A stretch of 64,000 nt of DNA from CBDIDH01 sp965277595 (GTDB lineage Bacteria > Planctomycetota > Planctomycetia > Isosphaerales > Isosphaeraceae), in NCBI GenBank assembly GCA_965277595.1, contig CBDIDH010000002.1, positions 3,162,001 to 3,226,000 on the forward strand, read 5' to 3'. How positions within the stretch are numbered: the first letter of the stretch is position 1; each line of letters starts with the position of its first letter. This document shows, piece by piece, positions 8,087 to 16,732 of the stretch. The notes beneath the pieces are model-generated. The model saw nothing but the letters and a program-made list of their open reading frames with translations, was not told where the DNA came from and did no database searches. Position numbers and translations under genes: made by a program.

Positions 8087-8512
8087 CTATTTCGCCTTGT
8101 CGGCGGCCTTCTTGCCCCTGGCGGGCTTGCCGTCCGTTCCGTCGGTCGAGTCGTCGGTTTCCTCCCCATCGACTTCGCCCTCCGCCTTGCCTTCTTCCTG
8201 ATCGGGCGCTTCGGCGGCCGTGGTCTGCGGGTTGGCGGATTCGTCGCGCGCGACCACCTCGGCGGCGGTCAGCTCGCCGTGGCGAAGCACCGCCGGGTCG
8301 GTGTCGAGCCAGTTCTCGTGCAGGTCGTCGCGGCCGTCCTCGCTCTCGGCGACCGAGACCTCCTCCTCCGAAGGCTCGATGGCCTCCAGCGTGTCGAATT
8401 CGCCGGCCAGATTGTCGTCGATCTCGTAGGTCTTGCCTTCGTGGAAGACGACGGGATGGACGCCCCCGGTGCGGACGCCGCGTTGGGTCTTGAGCATTTT
8501 GTAGGTAGCCAT
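8087..8512 (-). CDS. Head-associated protein with acidic tail, 141 aa
   Basis: The start at 8510-8512 follows AAAGGA at good spacing. Residues 1-45 (MLKTQRGVRTGGVHPVVF, EGKTYEIDDNLAGEF) are a copy of the module in 7802-8038. The remainder is extremely acidic (EEGKAEGEVDGEETDDS) and ends in a basic patch (GKKAADKAK), as in a flexible tail that could mask or guide a partner. It lies between the 8589-9005 protein and the smaller paralogue. It is possibly a minor capsid or scaffold-like factor; function unknown. Confidence 0.65.
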   Translation of the reverse strand: MATYKMLKTQRGVRTGGVHPVVFHEGKTYEIDDNLAGEFDTLEAIEPSEEEVSVAESEDGRDDLHENWLDTDPAVLRHGELTAAEVVARDESANPQTTAAEAPDQEEGKAEGEVDGEETDDSTDGTDGKPARGKKAADKAK

Positions 8513-8588
8513 GATGTGTCCTTTCGATGTTACGTTCTCCGATGGCGGCGGCGCGATGGTAAATCGGCGCGCTGCTCGGCGCAAGTGA

Positions 8589-9005
8589 TTAAGCGCTGAG
8601 AAGCTGGTGCCAGGCGCCCGCCGTGTAGCAGCAATAGTTCGCCGTCTTGCCCGCCGCGAGCGAAACCCCCGTGCCGGTGGCGACGCCGTTGATGGTGTCC
8701 GGCGAGGTGCCGAAGACCTGCATCGCGGTCGCCGAGGCGTTGGTGACGGTGACCGTGAGGCCGGCCACTGACGGTGGCAGCAGGACGCTGTCCGCCGCCG
8801 AGGCGACCGTGGTGACACGGTTCATCAGCGCCGTGAGCGGCAGGGCGTTGGCTTGCCCTCCGCCCGCATGCGCGGTGAGGTTGTCCACGGTGGATTCGTA
8901 GAAGGCGCCGCCGACCTGGATCAGGATCGAGCCGCCGGGGCCGACGACGTATTCGTTGCCGCCCTGATCGGAATAGTTGTCTGAAGTGTGCGTGGGTGTC
9001 ACCAT
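8589..9005 (-). CDS. Small virion/head protein, beta-rich, 138 aa
   Basis: The ATG at 9003-9005 follows AGGAGG. The protein is beta-rich with a pattern (VTTVASAADSVLLPPS, AGLTVTVTNASATAMQVF, INGVATGTGVSLAAGKTAN, AGAWHQ) that I recognise as a recurrent phage structural module, in which a strand-rich domain ends in a G-x-W-H motif. It is encoded directly after the major-capsid group and 8 bases from its upstream neighbour. It is likely a decoration or fibre-like head protein. Recognition is by pattern only. Confidence 0.6.
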   Translation of the reverse strand: MVTPTHTSDNYSDQGGNEYVVGPGGSILIQVGGAFYESTVDNLTAHAGGGQANALPLTALMNRVTTVASAADSVLLPPSVAGLTVTVTNASATAMQVFGTSPDTINGVATGTGVSLAAGKTANYCCYTAGAWHQLLSA

Positions 9006-9013
9006 AAGTCCTC

Positions 9014-9460
9014 CTAGGTGTTGATCGGCGAGGTGCGCGGACGGCCGAGGATCGCCAGCACATCCATCGGCGTGCCGACGCTCGTGGTGCCGAAATTGGC
9101 CAGGGCGATGCGGACGTAACGCTGGTTGCCGCGGTAGCCGGTCTCGTAGACCTGGCCCCCCTGGGCGTTGGCGTTGAGGATCATGAAGGTGCCGGTGGCC
9201 TGGCCGCCGGTGACGACGTGCAGCAGGTCGGAATCGGCGACCGCCGTCCAGGTCGCGTTATCCGCAGACTCCTGCACCTGCAATTCGACGCGGTTGGTGC
9301 CCGACCAGGTGTCCCCGGTGGCGCCGACGTTGACGGCGAAGGCCACCGAATCGAAGTTTTGCAAATCGACGCTCGCCGAGTTGGCGGAGGCCGTGCGGTT
9401 GAGGGGGGGCAACAGGGGCACCACGCCGATGTTGTAATAAGAGCCAGAATGTCCGACCAT
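9014..9460 (-). CDS. Conserved head-region protein, 148 aa
   Basis: A 148-residue beta-rich protein (YYNIGVVPLLPPLN, DSVAFAVNVGATGDTWSG, VELQVQESADNATWTAVAD, GNQRYVRIALANFG). It follows the major capsid gene by 48 bases and has a discoidin-like rhythm of strands with an aromatic N-A-T-W core. Proteins of this type sit next to HK97-type capsid genes in many phages, and a capsid decoration role is plausible. No catalytic signature is present. Confidence 0.6.
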   Translation of the reverse strand: MVGHSGSYYNIGVVPLLPPLNRTASANSASVDLQNFDSVAFAVNVGATGDTWSGTNRVELQVQESADNATWTAVADSDLLHVVTGGQATGTFMILNANAQGGQVYETGYRGNQRYVRIALANFGTTSVGTPMDVLAILGRPRTSPINT

Positions 9461-9508
9461 GTGGGAGTCCTTTCAGGGATGTTTTCGGTGTAACCGATTG
9501 ATTGAAAA

Positions 9509-10822
9509 CTAGGAATGGATAAGCAACAGACTCAAAGCCTCAAAATTCACGACGGCCCCGCCGACCCTCTTGGTCGTGTAGAAGCGGATGAACGGCTTGT
9601 TGGTGAACGGGTCGCGGAGGACGCTGATGCCGGTGCGATCGACGATCTGGTAGGCACGCTTGAAGTCGCCGTAAGCCATCGCCACCGCGTTGGTGGCGGC
9701 GGTCGGCATGTCGGCGGCGAAGATCACCGGCTTGCCGAGGATCGTGCTCTCGAGCCCGGAGTTCTTGTCGTACCCCATGTTGAAGATCGGCCGCCCCTGG
9801 CCGTCCTCGATGCCCAGCAGCAGGGCGTTGCTGCCGCGCTGCGTCAGGAAGACCGCGTTATTCTGGTACGGCTCCTTCAGGGAATTCTGGAGGGCGACGA
9901 GCCCCAGGTAGGTGAACCCCGAGGCGTTGCCCGAGTTGACCTGCTGGATCTGCGACAGCCCGACGCTGGTGCCGGCCGGGTAGGCCAGGATCCCCTTGGG
10001 CTTGTTGATGCCGTTGCCGCTGACGAAGGCCGTGGCCTCGCCGCGGGCGAACACCTCGGACACCTTTCCGGCCAGCCATTTCTCGACGTCGACGAACGCG
10101 TCGTCGAGCATCTTCTGGCTCACGTTGGGCATGGCGTACATCTCGCCGACGGTGATCCCCAGCTTGCCGAGCTGCGGGGTGTAGGTGTCGGGGCGCGCCT
10201 GCGTCTCGCCCACCCAGCCCCAACCGGCCTGGTCGTTGTCAGTGACGTATTCCAGGGTATCGGTGCCGATCTCGATGACGCTGGCGAGCTGACGCATCGG
10301 CGAGGTCTCGTAGACGTAGGTCTCGATGATGCCGCCGAACTCGGGGAGCGTCAGGTAGCCGCCGTTGGGGTCGGAGTTGACCGTCAGCGCCTTCAGCTCC
10401 AGGTCGCCCTCATGCGACTTGATGTACTCCTTGGCGAACTTGGCCAGATCGGTGCGCTCGTCGTTCGAGTTGACGCGGGCGAAGGCATTGAACAGCTTGT
10501 TGGCCTTCTGGCGGATCTCCTGGGTCTTCTGCTCGGGCGTGGTCACGCTGAGCGGGCGGTTGAGGACGGCCTCGAGCTGCGCGTGCTTCTCCTGGAGCTT
10601 CGCGAAGTCGTCGGTCATCTTCTGGCTCGCGGCCTCGATGGCGGCGGCCCTGGCATCGGCCTTCTGCTGCTCCTCCATCGCCTTGGTGATGCTTTCCTGA
10701 ATCTTGTCGTATTTCTTCTCGTCGAAGGCGTCCAGCTTGCCTTTCAGGGGCATGATTTCGCTCTTGAGGGCCTCGAAAGCGGTGAGGGCTTTCTCGACCG
10801 ACGCGGTCATTTCTGCGGTCAT
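9509..10822 (-). CDS. HK97-family major capsid protein
   Basis: A 437-residue protein. Residues 1-110 form a long helical scaffold-like delta domain rich in K, E and A. The mature capsid fold starts near residue 145 with NGGYLTLPEFGGIIETYVYE and continues with the E-loop and P-domain (MYAMPNVSQKMLDDAFVDVE, VSGNGINKPKGILAYP, FLTQRGSNALLLGIED, PVIFAADMPTAATNAVAMAY). The end (GISVLRDPFTNKPFIRFYTT) matches the A-domain close of HK97 proteins. The upstream gene is the U35 prohead protease, which would remove the delta domain. Length and gene order are typical. Confidence 0.92.
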   Translation of the reverse strand: MTAEMTASVEKALTAFEALKSEIMPLKGKLDAFDEKKYDKIQESITKAMEEQQKADARAAAIEAASQKMTDDFAKLQEKHAQLEAVLNRPLSVTTPEQKTQEIRQKANKLFNAFARVNSNDERTDLAKFAKEYIKSHEGDLELKALTVNSDPNGGYLTLPEFGGIIETYVYETSPMRQLASVIEIGTDTLEYVTDNDQAGWGWVGETQARPDTYTPQLGKLGITVGEMYAMPNVSQKMLDDAFVDVEKWLAGKVSEVFARGEATAFVSGNGINKPKGILAYPAGTSVGLSQIQQVNSGNASGFTYLGLVALQNSLKEPYQNNAVFLTQRGSNALLLGIEDGQGRPIFNMGYDKNSGLESTILGKPVIFAADMPTAATNAVAMAYGDFKRAYQIVDRTGISVLRDPFTNKPFIRFYTTKRVGGAVVNFEALSLLLIHS

Positions 10823-10829
10823 AACAATC

Positions 10830-11582
10830 CTATATTTTAAATTGGTTCAACAAATGGATCAGTTTTTCGTGCTCCTGCCCGCCCGCCTCGCGCGGGGTCG
10901 CAATCGCCGTGTATCCCTTGGCCAGGACGCCTCGCGCGTCGGACCGGGACATGCCTGCCTCACGCAGGATTCTCTCGATGGATTTGGGGCTCAATTTTTC
11001 GCCGTCCCGCTCGTCGCCGTCCGGCGCTTCCAGGCGTGTCAGCGCGGATCGGAGCAACGCCGAGGTCTTGGACTCCGCCTCGCACAGCGCGATGGCCTGC
11101 TCGATCAGATCGGCGGCTTCCTCGATGCCCCCCTCGGCGGATTTCACCCGCGTGATGCCCGCCCGCTCGTTCATCGGGAACGTCACCAGCGACACCTCCC
11201 ACAGGTCCAGTTCCTTGAGCTGGCGGACGCCGGTCTTCTTGTCGATGCTGGCGTCCTTGGTGCCGTAGCCGATGCTCATGCCTTTCAGGGCCCCGGCCTT
11301 GGCCAGCGTGTAGGCGTCGTTGCCGAGCGCGGTCTCCAGGATGCGGCCCTTGACATAGAGGCCCTGGTCGGTCTCCCGGACCTCGTCCCACACGCCGATC
11401 ACCTGGTCGCTCTTGTGCTGCCAGAGCATGGCGGGTGAGCGGGCCTTCAGCGTCTTCGCGAACGCGCCGGGCATGACGATGTCGTTGCCGTTGTCGACAT
11501 GGTGAAAGACCGAGCCCATGCCTTCGATGGTGCGTTCGTCGCCTGCCGCCTTCAGCTCGAAGGTGAAATCCTTAACTTCCAT
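10830..11582 (-). CDS. HK97-family prohead protease (peptidase U35)
   Basis: A 250-residue protein. Residues 10-150 contain the U35 hallmarks: ERTIEGMGSVFHHVDNGND, VMPGAFAKTL, the catalytic-His region AMLWQHKSDQVIG, and the Ser region LKGMSIGY, followed by LWEVSLVTFPMNERA. The enzyme is packed in the procapsid and trims capsid-protein scaffolding domains before maturation. The C-terminal 90 residues are helical and charged, and probably direct incorporation. It ends 7 bases before the capsid gene start, as usual in this family. Confidence 0.92.
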   Translation of the reverse strand: MEVKDFTFELKAAGDERTIEGMGSVFHHVDNGNDIVMPGAFAKTLKARSPAMLWQHKSDQVIGVWDEVRETDQGLYVKGRILETALGNDAYTLAKAGALKGMSIGYGTKDASIDKKTGVRQLKELDLWEVSLVTFPMNERAGITRVKSAEGGIEEAADLIEQAIALCEAESKTSALLRSALTRLEAPDGDERDGEKLSPKSIERILREAGMSRSDARGVLAKGYTAIATPREAGGQEHEKLIHLLNQFKI

Positions 11583-11597
11583 GTCACTACCGTTTCG

Positions 11598-12992
11598 TTA
11601 TTGAACTGATTTCGCGGGCTTCTTCCCGCCTTCTGGCTGGTTCGGGTCCGCCTCGGGCTTCTTCGGGTCGGGCGTCGCCGGTTTCGCCGGCTCGGCGTTC
11701 GCCAGATCGTCCCCTGCCAGATCCGGATGGATATTGGGATCGACCGTGCCCGCCATCTCGATCGGGATCTGGCTGGCCGGGACGAACAGGCTGTCGGCGC
11801 CCGGTTCGGTCGGCTTCTGGTACGCCTCCAGCCCCATCGCCTCGCGTTTCTCGTCGTAGGTCATGTACAGCGCGGCGTTGATGCGGTCGGATTTCTCCTT
11901 CCTGCGCGGCTCCAGGGCAGGGATCTGCTCCTCGTCGTACCAGAGGAAGACCTTGTCGCCGAAGAGCGGAGCCAGCCAGCGGTTGATGTCCTCCAAAAGG
12001 ATGCCCAGCAGCGGCAGGACCGTGTCGCCCCAGTAGGCCATCGTGGCTTGCTGGTAATTGGAATAAGTGCTCTCGCCGGGGATATTCACCAGCTGCGGCG
12101 GCGTGCCGTAGCAGGCGGCGATGAACCGAGCGTTGGTGAGCATCGTCTCGCGGTGGTCCATGTCCTTCGAGTTCAGCGACATCGGCACCCATTCCAGGGC
12201 CGAGTCGAGCAGCATGGGCCGCCCGGCGTTGTGCGCGCCCGAGTAGCTCTCGTCCATCTCCGCCTTGAGACGGTTGAACTGGTCGTCGGAGAGGACCGGC
12301 GTCATGCCGTCCTTGCCCTGACGCATCTGGAGGGCTCCCGAGGGTCTGCCCTCGTTCTGGAGCAGGGCCATGTTCCAGGTCTGGCCGGCGTTGAAGATGT
12401 CCACGCCGTGCGCGGCGGCGGCCAGGGGCGGCAGGCCGTACCACTCGTTGAGCGGATTGACCGTGCGCAGGTGGCAGACGGCCGACCGGCCGGTGACCTG
12501 GTTGACCGGGTAGGTGACCGGGTCGGCCGAGCCGGGGCGGTAGGTGTAGCCCTCGGGCAGCATCCGGCCGCGAAAGGCGTCGACGGTCACAAATTCCGGG
12601 GGCAGGAGCCAGAGTTCGCTGGGTTGGCGGTCCGGCCCGTTATTGCCAAGGAGGAAGACGTTGCCGCCGATCAGGTACTGGACGGCGAGCTTCTCCAGGA
12701 ACTGCCGGCCCGACCAGGCCGTGTTGGGTCGGTTGATCAACTCCAGGATGCCGTGGCGGTCGATCTTGCGGAGGTCGCCCCACCGGGTGTAGTCGTAGAG
12801 GTGCAGGTCGACCGAGGAGACGGCCTTGGCCAGCTTGGTGACACAGGCGTAGACGACCGGGTTGGTCTCGAAGCCCTCGTAGGCGAGCCTGCGGAAGTTG
12901 TGCTGGGTCCATTTCGCCTGACCCATGCCGACCATGACCGAGGAGTATTTGCGCTCGAAGGTGGGAAGAGATTTGGCTTTGAACGGCCACAT
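11598..12992 (-). CDS. Portal protein, HK97 family
   Basis: A 464-residue protein. Diagnostic stretches are NPVVYACVTKLAKAVSSVDL, ELINRPNTAWSGRQFLEKL, YLIGGNVFLL, GLPPLAAAAHGVDIFNAG and FIAACYGTPPQLVNIPGEST, followed by a stem helix and a low-complexity acidic/proline C-terminus. Twelve copies form the vertex ring through which DNA enters and the tail attaches. It lies directly upstream of the protease, as in the HK97 order. The frame starts at the ATG at 12990-12992. Confidence 0.92.
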   Translation of the reverse strand: MWPFKAKSLPTFERKYSSVMVGMGQAKWTQHNFRRLAYEGFETNPVVYACVTKLAKAVSSVDLHLYDYTRWGDLRKIDRHGILELINRPNTAWSGRQFLEKLAVQYLIGGNVFLLGNNGPDRQPSELWLLPPEFVTVDAFRGRMLPEGYTYRPGSADPVTYPVNQVTGRSAVCHLRTVNPLNEWYGLPPLAAAAHGVDIFNAGQTWNMALLQNEGRPSGALQMRQGKDGMTPVLSDDQFNRLKAEMDESYSGAHNAGRPMLLDSALEWVPMSLNSKDMDHRETMLTNARFIAACYGTPPQLVNIPGESTYSNYQQATMAYWGDTVLPLLGILLEDINRWLAPLFGDKVFLWYDEEQIPALEPRRKEKSDRINAALYMTYDEKREAMGLEAYQKPTEPGADSLFVPASQIPIEMAGTVDPNIHPDLAGDDLANAEPAKPATPDPKKPEADPNQPEGGKKPAKSVQ

Positions 12993-13078
12993 TCAGGGCC
13001 TGCGGGCGATAGTGCGTTCAGCGGGCCGCTCAATTAACTCCATATGCAATATTTTTTCTCTATTCGTGCATTGAATGC

Positions 13079-13107
13079 TTTACTTTGTCGCATTACATGC
13101 GTATAAC
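13079..13107 (+). promoter_or_regulatory. Candidate sigma70-type promoter for the 13156-14004 cargo operon
   Basis: TTTACT at 13079-13084 and TATAAC at 13102-13107 are 17 bases apart in AT-rich DNA, 48 bases before the first start codon of a plus-strand cluster lying inside the minus-strand morphogenesis block. Other -35/-10 pairings are possible in the same stretch, so the exact site is uncertain. Confidence 0.4.
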
Positions 13108-13155
13108 TCTATTTATGAGCAGCGATCAAGCGGCTCGCCAGACAGGGGACACGTC

Positions 13156-13470
13156 ATGATTAAGAACAGCAAACAAGCTTGGGTTATCGGTCAGCAGGTA
13201 AACGTAGGCTTCCTGAAAGGCTTGACCGTATTGGCTGCCATCGCGACCCCTGGGGATTATGCCCCCGATGCTTATGTTCTGGCACGCGGCGCATCTTTTT
13301 ATAGTTTCGTACCGCATAACGGTCTGACCAGGATCGACCAGAATCATGCCGAATGGATGATCGAGGATGGTAAGCGTACGCAGGCTCGCCTCGACGCAAA
13401 GGCAAAAACCAAGGCTGACACCCTGGCCGCTAGCATTGCCTTCCAGAATTCGATCATCGCGGCTGCCTGA
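13156..13470 (+). CDS. Conserved small phage protein, 104 aa
   Basis: I chose the ATG at 13156 (after GGGGAC at 7-12 bases) rather than the upstream start at 13075, because the conserved part begins at SKQAWVIGQQVNVGFLKGL. Further on are ATPGDYAPDAYVL and FVPHNGLTRID. I recall the same order in small proteins from many tailed phages of Proteobacteria. The C-terminus is a charged helix. The protein is probably soluble and beta-rich. Function unknown. It forms a three-gene cluster with the two downstream genes, whose start overlaps its TGA by one base. Confidence 0.7.
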   Translation: MIKNSKQAWVIGQQVNVGFLKGLTVLAAIATPGDYAPDAYVLARGASFYSFVPHNGLTRIDQNHAEWMIEDGKRTQARLDAKAKTKADTLAASIAFQNSIIAAA

Positions 13471-13667
13471 TGACCCCCGAAGAATTCACCGCCGTCTGCA
13501 GGCGACTTTTCGGACGGAGGCCCGACGGCTACGGGTGGCAGGCGGACATTAACCGCCGGTTCGGTGTCTCGCTCAGGACGCTCCAGGCGTGGGCGAAGGG
13601 TAAGAACCCCATACCGCCATTCGTTGCCGGCTTGCTCCGAATGCTCGACTCAATTTTGAACAAATAA
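13470..13667 (+). CDS. Small helix-turn-helix protein, 65 aa
   Basis: The start overlaps the stop of the previous gene (TGATG). The protein has the HTH pattern WQADINRRFGVSLRTLQAWA followed by KGKNPIPPFVAGLLRML, like short Cro-type or YdaS-type DNA-binding proteins found in phages. It may regulate its own cluster or sense a packaging-stage switch. The assignment to a DNA-binding class is from the helix pattern; the target is not known. Confidence 0.6.
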   Translation: MTPEEFTAVCRRLFGRRPDGYGWQADINRRFGVSLRTLQAWAKGKNPIPPFVAGLLRMLDSILNK

Positions 13668-13683
13668 CCCAAGGGTAAAGATA

Positions 13684-14004
13684 ATGCGTAAACTATTAAT
13701 CCTGACCGCACTCGCGGCCTTAATCTCGTCCCCGGCCCACGCGGTCACCTTGAAGAAAGGCATGCCCTCCTGCATCAGCGAGGAGCTGTTCATGCAAATG
13801 GCCCAGGCGGTGGCGGACAAGGACATGGAAGCCATCTCCTGGCTTGCCGATAACGGCTGCGGCATTTCCCAGAAGCCGCTCCACGTCAGCGTGATCGACA
13901 CCGACGGCATGCTGGCCCACGTGCGGGCTTATCGCGGCAAGGTCGCCGTCGAGGTCTGGACGCCGGTGGCGGCGCTGGACGGGTATGACCCGCTCAAGGA
14001 TTAG
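13684..14004 (+). CDS. Exported small protein with two cysteines, 106 aa
   Basis: Residues 1-20 form a clear signal peptide (KLLILTALAALISSPAHA). The mature part contains two Cys (PSCISEEL and DNGCGISQ) that could form a disulphide in the periplasm, then short strands (LHVSVIDTDG, AHVRAYRGKVAVEVWTPV). It is the third gene of the plus-strand cluster and meets the terminase gene tail to tail with a few bases of overlap. Secreted cargo in this position suggests envelope modification or superinfection exclusion, which is inference. Confidence 0.6.
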   Translation: MRKLLILTALAALISSPAHAVTLKKGMPSCISEELFMQMAQAVADKDMEAISWLADNGCGISQKPLHVSVIDTDGMLAHVRAYRGKVAVEVWTPVAALDGYDPLKD

Positions 14005-15365
14005 AGACGGCGGATCATGGGGCGGTCGCCGATATCGCCGCTGGTCAACTCCTCAATGCAATCGGACAGGGTGTCGACCTGGTCGTCCTTCGAGCCACCG
14101 GGGAAATTCTCAGTCTCGACGAAGAACGCCTCGTTCCACGGCCCGCGAACGACTTTGATATTCCCGGCCTCGGCCTGAGCCGAGGCGGGCATCGCTCGCG
14201 TTACCTTGTCACCCGTCACCCGTTTCGTCCTGATGTTGAACCCTGCGAGTTGACGGGTGAGATATTGCGCCTGAGCCTTCCCGGCCTGCCCGGGGTCCTG
14301 CGGGATGCGGATCGTCGTGGCCTGACCGTCGGCCTGGGCGGTGTTCGCAATCGCGCGCTCGACCTTCTCAGGGCTCGCCTGGAGACGTTCGACGTGGTCG
14401 ATGTAGAAGATGCCCCGCGAGTCGCGGCTCATGCGCATGCCGACTGTCCAGTCGGGGGTTTTGCCGTCCTCGGCGTCGGTGGCGGCCAGGTCCCAGCACC
14501 GCACCCTGCGGGTGTTGGCGGGGGCCGCGTCGACCACCTCGAAGTAGGACCGCTTGAAATAAAGCCCCGCGCTCGGCCTGATCTTCCAGTTACCTCCGAG
14601 CAACCGCTCGCGCTCGACCAGGGATTGGGCCTTCAGGTTGCCGAGATAGCCGGGGTCTTTCTCCAGCAGGATTTTGTTGTCGAAGATGCTGGCGCTGATG
14701 AAGGTAAATGATTTGATATCGTGCGGCGATAGATCGGTGTAGCGAGCCAGCAACTCTCCGCGACTGTCGCCCCAGATCACCTCGTCGCTGATCGTGGTGA
14801 AGGAGCGGACGATTCCGCTGCGTTCCTGAATGGCCAGCCCCGTGTCCTGGTCGATCCACCAGGCGATGAAGTCTGCCACCCAGCTATCGGCGTCCGGGTT
14901 CGTCGTCGCCCGCATGTAGGGGCGGACGCCGCAGGTCGAGCGATTGCGGCTGAGCATGTAGAGGAATTGCGACCGGCTGAAATGCGTTAATTCATCGAAA
15001 CCGATTAACGGAATTTGCGACCCTTGCCAGTCGTATTTGGTCTTCTCGTGCTCCAGGTGGGCGAACTTGAGCTTGGCGCCGCTCGGGAATTTCCATTGCA
15101 GGATCGATTCCTGCGGTTTGGCCCCGACGATCGGGTAGAGCTTGGCGCTCTCGTCCCAAAGTCCGCCTTCGTTTCGGACCTGGACGCTGTTGCGGCGGAA
15201 GATGACGGTGCCGAATTCCGGGTTGCCGGAGTGGCGAAGCGGTTCGAGAAGGAGCGACCAGGTCTTGCCGCCGCCTGCACTCCCGCCATAAATTGCAAAA
15301 TCCGCTGACGTTGCGGCGAATTTTTCTTGGGGACCTTCCTGGGGCCTAATCGCTATCCCGGCCAT
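14001..15365 (-). CDS. terL: Terminase large subunit
   Basis: A 454-residue packaging motor. The ATPase domain has Walker A GGSAGGGKT at residues 27-35 and Walker B LIGFDELTHF at about 122-131. An Arg-rich motif follows (MLSRNRSTCGVRPYMRATTN). The C-terminal nuclease has the RNase H-like CWDLAATD at about 288 and KDDQVDTLSD at about 428. It cuts concatemeric DNA and pumps it into the procapsid. It overlaps the small subunit gene by 20 bases, which indicates translational coupling. Confidence 0.95.
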   Translation of the reverse strand: MAGIAIRPQEGPQEKFAATSADFAIYGGSAGGGKTWSLLLEPLRHSGNPEFGTVIFRRNSVQVRNEGGLWDESAKLYPIVGAKPQESILQWKFPSGAKLKFAHLEHEKTKYDWQGSQIPLIGFDELTHFSRSQFLYMLSRNRSTCGVRPYMRATTNPDADSWVADFIAWWIDQDTGLAIQERSGIVRSFTTISDEVIWGDSRGELLARYTDLSPHDIKSFTFISASIFDNKILLEKDPGYLGNLKAQSLVERERLLGGNWKIRPSAGLYFKRSYFEVVDAAPANTRRVRCWDLAATDAEDGKTPDWTVGMRMSRDSRGIFYIDHVERLQASPEKVERAIANTAQADGQATTIRIPQDPGQAGKAQAQYLTRQLAGFNIRTKRVTGDKVTRAMPASAQAEAGNIKVVRGPWNEAFFVETENFPGGSKDDQVDTLSDCIEELTSGDIGDRPMIRRL

Positions 15366-15822
15366 TGTCGGGCATGTAGATCGTCACCTTGGCGTTCAGA
15401 TCGACTCCACCGGAAAGTTTGAGTGAATCGCCGAACATGCCAATATGCTTGCCGAGCAGCTCCAGCGAACGGTTGGCTCCCATGGCATTGAATACATAGG
15501 CCGGAACGGCTTCGCCATCGGCGTTCTCGACGAATACCGGCTGCCCCTTGCGATCAAGGACAGCAGTGACCTGCATGCAACGTTCGGTGACTGTCTTTAA
15601 ATTCTTCAAAATCCAATCTTGGCTGATTTCGGCGCGTTCAGCGGCTTTGGCCCTGCCTGCATCTACAGCGGCTGAGACCTTAGCATTACTTAACAATCGC
15701 GAAGCTTGGACTTCAGCGGTCTTCTCGCTGTAACCAACTCGAATTGCGGCCTGCTTGCCATTAAAATCGATCAAATACTCTTCGACGAATCGCTGCTGCT
15801 TGGGCGTCAGTTCACTGGCCAT
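15346..15822 (-). CDS. terS: Terminase small subunit
   Basis: A 158-residue protein starting MASELTPKQQRFVEEYLID, then FNGKQAAIRVGYSEKTAEVQASRLL, the standard helix-turn-helix of TerS proteins that recognise the packaging site. The middle helices would form the oligomer ring, and the C-terminus (KVTIYMPDNGRDSD) probably contacts the large subunit. It overlaps terL. The start at 15822 follows AAGTGAG within the stop of the mini-gene upstream. Confidence 0.92.
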   Translation of the reverse strand: MASELTPKQQRFVEEYLIDFNGKQAAIRVGYSEKTAEVQASRLLSNAKVSAAVDAGRAKAAERAEISQDWILKNLKTVTERCMQVTAVLDRKGQPVFVENADGEAVPAYVFNAMGANRSLELLGKHIGMFGDSLKLSGGVDLNAKVTIYMPDNGRDSD

Positions 15823-15826
15823 AAAC

Positions 15827-15910
15827 TCACTTCACATACCGCTTGTAGATCAGCGGGGCCAGGAGTGACCCCAGCAGTCCGCCGGCTATCGTCGAGAGGA
15901 GGAAGGACAT
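15827..15910 (-). CDS. Membrane mini-protein, 27 aa, upstream of terS
   Basis: A 27-residue frame (FLLSTIAGGLLGSLLAPLIY, then a basic KRYVK end) from the ATG at 15908-15910 to TGA at 15827-15829, four bases before terS. A GGTGA ribosome site precedes it. It is a single hydrophobic helix with positive residues at the end, so a one-pass inner-membrane peptide. It is too short for confident family assignment; tight packing against terS supports translation. Confidence 0.45.
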   Translation of the reverse strand: MSFLLSTIAGGLLGSLLAPLIYKRYVK

Positions 15911-15985
15911 GATTTCACCGCGAGTTCCGTGATGGCCTGGCTGTCGTGTCCGACTCGCGCCTGGCCAGGGCAAGCGTTCCGGGCA

Positions 15986-16014
15986 TAAAAAATCCCCCAT
16001 CGGCGGGCTGGGGT
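15986..16014 (-). terminator. Rho-independent terminator, minus strand
   Basis: Read leftwards, CCCCA pairs with TGGGG around a short GC-rich loop, followed by GATTTTTT. It would end transcripts of the 16058-16732 gene before the packaging genes, implying that terS has its own promoter or is read through under control. Confidence 0.5.
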
Positions 16015-16057
16015 AAAATCCGGGCGTGCAGAAACACGCAGTAAGATAAAATTATCA

Positions 16058-16732
16058 TCAATATTTTAATTCTTCAAGTAAAATCTTCATCTGCTCGTCG
16101 GAAATCTCGTTTCGCTCCTCCTCGGACGCCCGCTCCAGGTAGGAAATGCGCTCGCGGACGGGGACGATCTCCCTGGCCAGGTGGGAAAACGCCCTGATGT
16201 ACGCGCCTTGCTCGCGGATTGCCTCGGCCCGCGTGGCGTAATTGGCGAAGGTGTCCAGCGACTTGCCGATCGCCTTCAAATCCGGGGCGGATAGCCTGCG
16301 GATCAGAAGGACGAAGCCATAAGCCCGGAGCTTCACCTGGAACGTTTCATCCAGATCGCCGCTGACTGGCTTCTGCAATCCCAACGCGACGCGGTGCTGG
16401 TTGCGCCACGCCTCGAAAGCGTGCCCCTCATTGTGCTGGTCGTCGCTGATAATCTCCCTCTCCCAGAGGAAATTCATGATGTTGAGCACCTGGACCTGCG
16501 CGAACCGGATGTCGTCGGCGGCGATGGTGGCGGCGTTGACGCTGCCTATCCAGCCCCGGCCCCGGCAGGCGGGACAAGTGACGGCCTGCCCCAGAAGGGA
16601 TTTCACCTTGCCGGTGGACTTGCAATCCGGGCAGGGAGGTCCGGTGAGCACGTCGCCCTTGGCGGCGCGCTCCGGCGTGATGATGGGCAGCCCGGCGGGC
16701 AATTGATACCGAGGATCTCCGTCTTCCGCCAT
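16058..16732 (-). CDS. DnaJ-like zinc-knuckle phage protein, 224 aa
   Basis: A 224-residue protein. Residues 33-61 contain two CxxCxGxG-type knuckles (CPDCKSTGKV and CPACRGRGWIG), as in the zinc-binding domain of DnaJ. The rest is helical and charged with a C-terminal coiled-coil-like segment (SYLERASEEERNEISDEQMK). It is the first minus-strand gene beside the divergent control region and could be an early or middle regulator of the morphogenesis block. The zinc motif is visible; the role is inferred. Confidence 0.6.
   Translation of the reverse strand: MAEDGDPRYQLPAGLPIITPERAAKGDVLTGPPCPDCKSTGKVKSLLGQAVTCPACRGRGWIGSVNAATIAADDIRFAQVQVLNIMNFLWEREIISDDQHNEGHAFEAWRNQHRVALGLQKPVSGDLDETFQVKLRAYGFVLLIRRLSAPDLKAIGKSLDTFANYATRAEAIREQGAYIRAFSHLAREIVPVRERISYLERASEEERNEISDEQMKILLEELKY

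Noticed and set aside
9515..10840. A 441-codon plus-strand frame opposite the capsid gene
   Set aside because: The capsid reading on the minus strand matches HK97 motifs; the plus frame is low-complexity shadow.
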